Below are positions 38,302 to 43,762 of a DNA stretch of 43,762 nucleotides, piece after piece. The notes under the pieces were generated by a model. That model was not told the origin of the DNA, searched no databases, and was given only the letters and a program-made list of their open reading frames with translations. A program made the position numbers and the translations under genes. The stretch is from positions 1 to 43,762 of the forward strand of contig JAFEEF010000030.1 of assembly GCA_018241265.1 (NCBI GenBank), given 5' to 3'. This DNA comes from Pseudomonadota bacterium (GTDB lineage: Bacteria > Pseudomonadota > Gammaproteobacteria > Burkholderiales > Burkholderiaceae_C). Numbering within the stretch: position 1 is the first letter of the stretch; every line of letters begins with the position of its first letter.

Positions 38302-40566
38302 TTAGATGCGGTACGAGAACGTGAGCATCGCGCTGCGCCCCGTACCGGGCACCGACCGGCCGCCGTCCGACTGGATCAGCGCGTCGGCATAGTACTTGTT
38401 GGTCAGGTTGAACAGGTTCAGCCGGATGTCGTACGCCCGTTGCCGGTAGGCGAGCGTCGCGTCCCAGCGCGCATAGCCGCCGACCTGCACCGTGTCGGTG
38501 TTGTTGACGTAGCGCGACGACTGGTAGAGCATGCCGCCGCCGACCTCCCAATGCGGCATGAACTCGTAAGTGCTCCACAGCGTCGCCGAGCCGCGCGGCG
38601 CGTTCTGCGGCGTCATGCCCTGCGTGCCCGCGGCGATCGCATCGACGATCTCGGCAGCTAGCCAGGTGTAGCCGCCGAAGACCTTCCAGCGCTTGTCGAT
38701 CGCGCCGCTCGCGCCGAGTCGCGCGCCGTTGACGCGCACCGTGCCGGTCGCGGTGTAGGTACCGTCGGAGTTCTGCGAGCGTGCGTTGTACTTCGTGATC
38801 TGGAACGCGGCGGCATTCGCGATCAGCGCATCGCCCTGCAGGTTCCACTTGCCGCCGAGCTCGTAGGCGCGGCTCTTCTCGGGAGGCAGCGGCGCGGTCG
38901 TGCCGGTCGTGTTGGTGAGCTGCTCGAGCGACGGGTTGAACGACGTGCTGTAGCTCGCGTAGTACGACTGCGCGGTGTCGGGCTGCCAGATGCCGCCGAG
39001 CCGCACGCTCGTGAAGTTGACGGTCTGATCGACGCGCAAGGGCTTCGTGATGGTGTTGTTCACGTAGGCCTGAAAGCGGTCATGGCGCAGCCCGCCGACG
39101 AGCTTGAACCGCGAGCCGATCTCGGCGATGTCGTTGACGTACACGCCCAGGCTGCTCGCCGACGACGTCGCGAGGTTGCCCGGCCGAGACGGTGCGTCGG
39201 CCGGCGACGAGACGTAGTCGGGGTCGAGCAGCGGCTCGCAGCTCGAATAGCCGGACGTGCCGGTCGACGGATTGAGCGGCACGCCGTTGCAGTTGCCGTT
39301 GCGGTAGTAGGCCTGGTTGCGGTAGGTGTCGTGGCCGATCTCGCCTCCGAGCAGCAGGTTGTGGCGCACACCGCCGCCGTCGATCTTGGCCGTCAGTTCG
39401 GTCTGGTTGAAGAGCGACTTGTCATGGATCACGCGGTCGTGGCTCTGCAGGCGCACCGACAAGTCTTCGAGCGGCTGCGACCCGATGCCGGCCGGCGACA
39501 ACGGCGTGTAGCCGCCTGTGCCGACCGTGCCTATGCCTTGCGGCGCGGTCTCGCGCGCGTTGACGCGCACGTCGTTGTACTGCGTCTGGTTGCGGATGCC
39601 GAGGGTCGGCGAGTAGCGGTGCTCGATCGTCGCCGACACCGCACCGACGTCCTGGATCAGCCGGTCGTCGGTGTAGCCGTAGAACGTGTTGCGATCGACC
39701 GCGGCCGGATGGCCGTTGAGCGGCGGCACGCCGTAGTCCGGCATGTCGCGGTTGTGCTGCAGCAGTGCCGACAGCGTGATCTCGGTCGGCGTGCCGATGC
39801 CGAGCTTGAGCGACGGCGCCAGGCCATAGTCCCTGTTCTTCATCACGTCGCGCGTCGTCGGCGCGCCGTCCTGCGCCATCGCGGCGATGCGCCACGCCGC
39901 GGTGTCGGAGATCGCCTGGCCGTGGTCGACGGTCGTGCGCACCATGCCGTTGGTCGTGACCGACGCCATCACTTCGGTCTGTTCCTTCAGCGACGGCTTC
40001 TTCATCACCTGGTTGATGACGCCGCCGGTCGAGCCGCGGCCGAACAGCATCGACGACGGGCCCATCAGCACCTCGACGGCATCGAGCGCAAACGTGTCGC
40101 GGTAGTACTGGCCGCGGTCGCGGAAGCCGTCGAGGTAGATGTCGGTGCGCGCGGTGAAGCCGTTCAGGTTGATGTTGTTGCCGATCTGGCCGCCCTCGGC
40201 GCCGCCGAGGGTGATGCCGGGAACATTTCGCAATGCATCGGACAGCGACGTGGCGCCTTGCGATTGCAGCAGCGCCTTGTTGATCACGACGGCCGACTGC
40301 GGCAGGTCGCGCAGGTCGGGGCCGAGCTTGCCGAGCGACGCGGCCGGTGCCGCGTAGTTGTCGCGCGCCGCGCTGCCTTCGATGTTGACCTGCGGCAGTG
40401 TTTGGCTCTGGGCGACCTCGACGTCGCCGGCAGGCTGGGCCGGCGCCGCCGCGCCAGCCGGTGGCTGCGCGGCGACGGGCGCGGGCGCGGCGGCCTGGCC
40501 CCACGACGAAGGAGCGGCGAACAGGGCGACGAGCGACGCGGCCAACGGTGTGCGGTTCATGCGCAT
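38302..40566 (-). CDS. TonB-dependent siderophore receptor
   Basis: A 754-residue outer-membrane receptor. A signal peptide (cleavage near SWGQA, about residue 24) is followed by a Pro/Ala-rich linker, then a plug domain with LPQSAVVINKALLQSQGATSLSDALRNVPGI (about 86-117) and NLNGFTARTDIYLDGFRDRGQYYRD. The beta-barrel ends in an aromatic-poor but typical LTFSYRI. Plug features resemble the Fiu-like catecholate/monomeric receptors. It imports ferric siderophore with energy from TonB. ATG 40566 or the ATG two codons downstream may be used. It is the first gene of the receptor-piuC-PepSY operon. Confidence 0.95.
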   Translation of the reverse strand: MRMNRTPLAASLVALFAAPSSWGQAAAPAPVAAQPPAGAAAPAQPAGDVEVAQSQTLPQVNIEGSAARDNYAAPAASLGKLGPDLRDLPQSAVVINKALLQSQGATSLSDALRNVPGITLGGAEGGQIGNNINLNGFTARTDIYLDGFRDRGQYYRDTFALDAVEVLMGPSSMLFGRGSTGGVINQVMKKPSLKEQTEVMASVTTNGMVRTTVDHGQAISDTAAWRIAAMAQDGAPTTRDVMKNRDYGLAPSLKLGIGTPTEITLSALLQHNRDMPDYGVPPLNGHPAAVDRNTFYGYTDDRLIQDVGAVSATIEHRYSPTLGIRNQTQYNDVRVNARETAPQGIGTVGTGGYTPLSPAGIGSQPLEDLSVRLQSHDRVIHDKSLFNQTELTAKIDGGGVRHNLLLGGEIGHDTYRNQAYYRNGNCNGVPLNPSTGTSGYSSCEPLLDPDYVSSPADAPSRPGNLATSSASSLGVYVNDIAEIGSRFKLVGGLRHDRFQAYVNNTITKPLRVDQTVNFTSVRLGGIWQPDTAQSYYASYSTSFNPSLEQLTNTTGTTAPLPPEKSRAYELGGKWNLQGDALIANAAAFQITKYNARSQNSDGTYTATGTVRVNGARLGASGAIDKRWKVFGGYTWLAAEIVDAIAAGTQGMTPQNAPRGSATLWSTYEFMPHWEVGGGMLYQSSRYVNNTDTVQVGGYARWDATLAYRQRAYDIRLNLFNLTNKYYADALIQSDGGRSVPGTGRSAMLTFSYRI

Positions 40567-40580
40567 GGATTGGTAGACGT

Positions 40581-40599
40581 AATGCGAGTGATTCGTATT
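40581..40599. promoter_or_regulatory. Fur-box-like palindrome upstream of the TonB receptor
   Basis: AATGCGAGTGATTCGTATT is an imperfect 19-base palindrome (seven of nine paired positions match) that resembles known Fur boxes such as AATGCGAATGATTCGCATT. It lies 15 bases upstream of the receptor start, in a locally A/T-rich patch. Iron-repressed transcription of the receptor-piuC-PepSY operon is the natural inference. Confidence 0.7.
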
Positions 40600-40723
40600 T
40601 ATTTAGATACTACCAGAGTTGCCGTGACGGCTGCAGGTCAGGATGGCGGCCACGCGGATGCGCCGCGGTCGAGGAGGCCTTCCGCGCCGAACTTCCGCGC
40701 GCCTTGGCGCACCCTCGCCCCAG

Positions 40724-40747
40724 CCCTCTCCCGCAGGCGGGAGAGGG
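40724..40747 (-). terminator. REP-like hairpin downstream of the UPF0149 gene
   Basis: CCCTCTCCCGC (40724-40734) and GCGGGAGAGGG (40737-40747) form a perfect 11-base inverted repeat with almost no loop. CCTCTCCC..GGGAGAGG hairpins are familiar dispersed intergenic repeats in proteobacteria. It lies 93 bases after the UPF0149 stop and may end that transcript or insulate the iron operon promoter. No T-run is present. The rest of the 274-base gap shows no gene. Confidence 0.5.
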
Positions 40748-40840
40748 AGTCAGCTGGCTCGGCTCCGCGGCAGGTTGCCGTTCACGACGCTCTCCCCGGT
40801 GCGCGGGACCGGGCTGCAGTGGCGTCGGGCTGGTCCGCCA

Positions 40841-41545
40841 TCACCGGCCGCGTCGGTGCGCCGGCCGCGTCGGGGCCGCCCCTTGCGCCGCATCGGCCAG
40901 CAGCAGCGTGGCGCGCACCAGCTCTTCGACGGCCTCGGTCAGGTCGGCGGGCGGCTCGAGCTGGTCGATCTCGGCCAGCAGCTCGTCGGCATCCTCGAGG
41001 TCGTCGGGCTCGAGATGGCGGTACAGCAGCGCGAGCGGCTCCGTCAGCAGCGCCTGGTCGGCCTGCTCGAGCAACCTCGGAAAGAGTTCCAGCGCGGTCG
41101 CGAAGCCGGCCACCCACGGATAGACCGCGGCGACCTCGTCGTCGTCCGGTTCGCCATCGGGCTCCCCTTCCGACTCGCCATCCAACTCGAACACCCACGG
41201 ATCGAACCACTGGCGCCCCGCGATCGCCGCCGCCAGCTCGGCGTGGCGACGCAGCACGAGGCGCTGCAGCGGTGCGACGTCGTAGCCGGCGGGAAGCGCG
41301 CGGCCGTCGACGTCGGTCACGTGCGCCAGCCAGCGCTCGCGCGGCACGTCTTCAGGCTGAACCAGCACGCCGCACAGGTAGCCGTCGAGCGAGCTCGCAT
41401 CGAGGGGCTCGCAGGGCGACGGCACCGCATCGAGGAGCGCCTGAAGCTGCTCGATCTCGGCTGGTTCGAGCGGCTTGACGGGCGCCGCAGCAGCGGGCGG
41501 CGACGGCGGGCGGTGCGGCGGACGTCGGCGGCTCGGCGGGGACAT
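40841..41545 (-). CDS. UPF0149/YecA-family protein
   Basis: A 234-residue protein. After a Pro/Arg-rich N-terminus, it has the UPF0149 pattern SLDGYLCGVLVQPEDVPRERWLAHV (about 55-80) and PWVAGFATALELFPRLLEQADQALLTEPLALLYRHL (about 150-185). Many YecA proteins end in a Cys-rich SEC-C zinc motif; none is visible here, and the Ala/Pro-rich tail has no cysteines. The region DGESEGEPDGEPDDDE is an acidic repeat insert. ATG 41545 is preferred; upstream in-frame codons extend into the sRNA region. Function unknown. Confidence 0.82.
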   Translation of the reverse strand: MSPPSRRRPPHRPPSPPAAAAPVKPLEPAEIEQLQALLDAVPSPCEPLDASSLDGYLCGVLVQPEDVPRERWLAHVTDVDGRALPAGYDVAPLQRLVLRRHAELAAAIAGRQWFDPWVFELDGESEGEPDGEPDDDEVAAVYPWVAGFATALELFPRLLEQADQALLTEPLALLYRHLEPDDLEDADELLAEIDQLEPPADLTEAVEELVRATLLLADAAQGAAPTRPAHRRGR

Positions 41546-41768
41546 GGCGCGATTGTCGGGCCGGTGCGTGCCGGCGCAATCGGAATCGCCGGCAGGATCG
41601 CCGATTGCTCCGCGCATGTCGCGCCGGCAGCGAGCGCTTTTGCCGGGAATCTCCTGCAAATGCACGGCTTTCAGGCTTCCCATAAACGGGGGATGGTGCG
41701 GTGCGGCAACTTCCACGTACAGTAGCACCTGTCGCTGTCACTCACATTTCTATCAAACGCACTACATT

Positions 41769-41798
41769 TTGACTCGTGCGCCGCGCACTCCACATGAT
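41769..41798 (+). promoter_or_regulatory. Putative sigma-70 promoter for a small RNA
   Basis: TTGACT (41769-41774) is a five-of-six match to the -35 element, and CATGAT (41793-41798) matches the -10 element at four of six, with 18 bases between. Transcription would start near 41805. The stretch before it (41740-41770) is A/T-rich relative to the window. Confidence 0.45.
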
Positions 41799-41804
41799 CA
41801 GACA

Positions 41805-41889
41805 GCGCGCGAGTCTTGCCGGTCCCAACGACGTCCTTTCTTGAGGACTTGAACCAGCCCACCCGTTACTGCGGGTGGGCTTTTTTTTT
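41805..41889 (+). ncRNA. Candidate small RNA of about 85 nt
   Basis: Between the putative promoter and a very strong terminator there is no credible coding frame. The predicted transcript has a hairpin GTCCT / AGGAC (41833-41837 and 41844-41848), a short linker TTGAACC, then the terminator stem. Size and layout fit an Hfq-type regulatory RNA or a short leader. The VOC gene starts 30 bases after the terminator, so a terminated leader (attenuator) for that gene is an alternative. The rest of the 373-base spacer (41546-41768) shows no gene. Confidence 0.5.
41856..41889 (+). terminator. Strong intrinsic terminator
   Basis: AGCCCACCCG (41856-41865) pairs perfectly with CGGGTGGGCT (41872-41881) around a 6-base loop and is followed directly by a run of nine T residues (41881-41889). 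It is the strongest terminator in the window. No annotated plus-strand gene lies within 5 kb upstream, so it must end a transcript that starts locally. Confidence 0.93.
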
Positions 41890-41918
41890 GCACCCTCACC
41901 TCTGTATCGCCGGCCACC

Positions 41919-42314
41919 ATGATCGATCACATCACCTTGCGCGTGCGCGATCTCGCGGCCACGCGGGCCTTCTACCTGAAGGCGCTGGCGCCGCTCGGCT
42001 ATCGCGTCGGCTATGACGCCGAGCACGACGGCGTAGGCATCCTCGGCTTCGGGTTCGAGGCGCCCGGCGTCGGCTTCAAGATCGACACCTGGTTCGTCGA
42101 CCGCACCGAGCCGCTGTCCGGTCCGACCCATGTGTGCTGGAAAGCACCGAGCCGCGCCGCGGTCGATGCCTTCCATGCCGCCGCGCTGGCCGCCGGCGGC
42201 ATCGACAACGGCGCGCCCGGTGTCCGCGAGCACTACCACCCGAACTACTACGGCGCCTTCGTGCGCGACCCCGACGGGCACAACGTGGAGGCGGTATGCC
42301 ACAGCGCGCCCTGA
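41919..42314 (+). CDS. VOC-superfamily protein
   Basis: A 131-residue VOC protein. It begins [30 protein letters not shown], with His4 as the likely first metal ligand, and ends [20 protein letters not shown] with Glu in NVEAV as the last ligand. [32 protein letters not shown] is typical of the glyoxalase-like subgroup with this [10 protein letters not shown] segment. Activity is not assignable. The start lies 30 bases after the strong terminator, so it needs its own promoter or readthrough. The next gene starts 107 bases downstream. Confidence 0.9.
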   Translation: MIDHITLRVRDLAATRAFYLKALAPLGYRVGYDAEHDGVGILGFGFEAPGVGFKIDTWFVDRTEPLSGPTHVCWKAPSRAAVDAFHAAALAAGGIDNGAPGVREHYHPNYYGAFVRDPDGHNVEAVCHSAP

Positions 42315-42420
42315 CGGGTCATGCGGCCGATCTCCTGATGTCGGACGGGGGCACGCGAGCATGGCCTCCGGGCCTCGTCGTCTAGACTTTGCGCTCCCAG
42401 CCGCAGCACAGGAGACTCCC

Positions 42421-43762
42421 ATGGGCGCACCCGAAGCCTTCACCGCGACCACCGAGGTCGGCCACTACATCGACGGGCGCCCGGTCGCCGGCGGCAGCGG
42501 GCGGCGCCAGCCGGTCTACCACCCGGCCAGCGGCGCGGTCGCGCGCCAGGTCGCACTGGCCTCGGCCGAAGAGGTCGGCGCCGCGGTCGCCTCCGCAAAG
42601 GCGGCATTCCCGGGCTGGGCCGAGACGCCTCCGATCCGCCGCGCGCGCGTGCTGTACCGCTTCCTCGAACTGCTCAACCAGCACCGCGACACCCTCGCCG
42701 CGATGATCACCGCCGAGCATGGCAAGGTCTACACCGACGCGCAGGGCGAGGTCACGCGCGGCATCGAGGTCGTCGAGTTCGCCTGCGGCATACCGCAGCT
42801 GCTGAAGGGCGACTACACCGAGCAGGTCTCGACCGGCATCGACAACTGGACGATGCGCCAGCCGCTCGGCGTCGTCGCCGGCATCACGCCGTTCAACTTC
42901 CCGTGCATGGTCCCGATGTGGATGTACCCGGTGGCGATCGCCTGCGGCAACGCCTTCATCCTGAAGCCGAGCGAGCGCGATCCGTCGCCGTCGGTCTTCA
43001 TGGCCGAGCTGCTGAAGCAGGCCGGCCTGCCGGACGGCATCTTCAACGTCGTGCAGGGCGACAAGGTCGCGGTCGATGCGCTGCTGACGCATCCGGACGT
43101 CAAGGCGCTGTCGTTCGTCGGCTCGACGCCGATCGCGCAATACATCTACGAGACCGGCGCCAGGCACGGCAAGCGCGTGCAGGCGCTCGGCGGCGCGAAG
43201 AACCACATGGTCGTGATGCCCGATGCCGACATCGACCAGGCCGTCGATGCGCTGATCGGCGCGGCCTACGGCTCGGCCGGCGAGCGTTGCATGGCGATCA
43301 GCGTCGCGGTGCTCGTGGGCGATGCGGGCGATCGCATCATGGGCCGGCTCGCCGAGCGCGCGAAGACGCTGAAGGTCAAGAACGGCATGGAGCTCGATGC
43401 CGAGATGGGGCCGCTGGTCACGCGCCAGGCGCTCGATCGGGTCGAGAGCTACATCGCGTCCGGCATCGCCGAAGGCGCGACCCTGGTCGTCGACGGCCGC
43501 GGCATCAAGGTGCCGGGCCACGAGGGTGGCTACTTCACCGGCGGCACGCTGTTCGACCACGTGACGCCCGACATGAAGATCTACAAGGAAGAGATCTTCG
43601 GTCCGGTGCTGTCGTGCGTGCGCGTCGCCGACATGGGCGCGGCGATCGACCTCGTCAACGCGCACGAGTTCGGCAACGGCGTGGCCTGCTACACGAGCGA
43701 CGGCAACGTCGCGCGCGAGTTCTCGCGGCGCGTGCAGATCGGCATGGTCGGCATCAACGTGC
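42421..43762 (+). CDS. mmsA: CoA-acylating methylmalonate-semialdehyde dehydrogenase (partial)
   Basis: The frame opens at ATG 42421 with AGGAGA six bases before it, and runs off the window after 447 codons; the full enzyme is about 500 residues. Family features are [57 protein letters not shown] and the catalytic Cys in [11 protein letters not shown]. The GAKN in place of the usual ELGGK general-base segment distinguishes MmsA from ordinary aldehyde dehydrogenases. It converts methylmalonate or malonate semialdehyde with CoA and NAD to propionyl- or acetyl-CoA in valine and inositol catabolism. The C-terminal 10% lies outside the window. Confidence 0.94.
   Translation, partial: MGAPEAFTATTEVGHYIDGRPVAGGSGRRQPVYHPASGAVARQVALASAEEVGAAVASAKAAFPGWAETPPIRRARVLYRFLELLNQHRDTLAAMITAEHGKVYTDAQGEVTRGIEVVEFACGIPQLLKGDYTEQVSTGIDNWTMRQPLGVVAGITPFNFPCMVPMWMYPVAIACGNAFILKPSERDPSPSVFMAELLKQAGLPDGIFNVVQGDKVAVDALLTHPDVKALSFVGSTPIAQYIYETGARHGKRVQALGGAKNHMVVMPDADIDQAVDALIGAAYGSAGERCMAISVAVLVGDAGDRIMGRLAERAKTLKVKNGMELDAEMGPLVTRQALDRVESYIASGIAEGATLVVDGRGIKVPGHEGGYFTGGTLFDHVTPDMKIYKEEIFGPVLSCVRVADMGAAIDLVNAHEFGNGVACYTSDGNVAREFSRRVQIGMVGINV

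Noticed and set aside
41816-42016. A 66-codon frame across the strong terminator
   Set aside because: It would be translated through the terminator stem and its T-run and overlaps the VOC start in another frame.

Overview
The window is about 44 kb of GC-rich, densely packed chromosomal DNA. Gene content and order (a glycerol GlpSTPQUV-type ABC transporter, a PrsT-type TPR lipoprotein, hemE next to priA, a PiuC/PepSY iron cluster) suggest a betaproteobacterium of the order Burkholderiales. The genus cannot be read from the sequence alone. I see no rRNA, tRNA, CRISPR array, transposase, integrase or phage gene, so this looks like core or near-core chromosome.

Layout. 1-1070: the tail of an unknown gene, then a Gfo/Idh/MocA oxidoreductase. 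1077-3845: a large PrsT-like TPR lipoprotein on the minus strand. 4007-6852: a minus-strand operon of aldehyde dehydrogenase, short-chain dehydrogenase and a TMEM175-type channel. 6941-16722: a family-5 (peptide/opine/nickel type) ABC importer with two permeases, two ATPases and a binding protein, followed by an amidase, a TTC38-like TPR protein and a DUF1992 protein. A GGDEF diguanylate cyclase gene on the opposite strand splits the permease genes from the ATPase genes. 16723-18211: a minus-strand WYL regulator with two VOC-fold proteins.

18261-28852 is a glycerol catabolism island. glpR and glpK run leftward. A divergent operon runs rightward: glpD, glpS, glpT, glpP, glpQ, glpU and glpV, ending in a textbook intrinsic terminator. 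Glycerol would be imported by the ABC system, phosphorylated by GlpK and oxidised to dihydroxyacetone phosphate by GlpD, with GlpR the likely repressor. Between glpQ and glpU lies a 358-bp non-coding element made of two 95-96-bp arms in inverted orientation around a smaller perfect palindrome. It is the most striking non-genic structure in the window.

28876-33316: an uncharacterised protein, a TPR protein, a LemA/TPM-domain operon and a Rossmann-fold protein. 33382-36912: hemE and priA, separated by 306 bp that are richer in A/T and carry a perfect DnaA-box match. 36913-40599: an iron-uptake operon of TonB-dependent receptor, PiuC-like dioxygenase and PepSY membrane protein behind a clear Fur-box-like palindrome. 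40841-43762: a UPF0149/YecA-like protein, a candidate small RNA with promoter and very strong terminator, a VOC protein, and a methylmalonate-semialdehyde dehydrogenase cut by the window end.

Most neighbouring genes within operons overlap by 1-10 bases, implying translational coupling. Very long antisense reading frames occur throughout and are a by-product of the high GC content. All functions are inferred from sequence motifs and context read by eye; no database search was possible.
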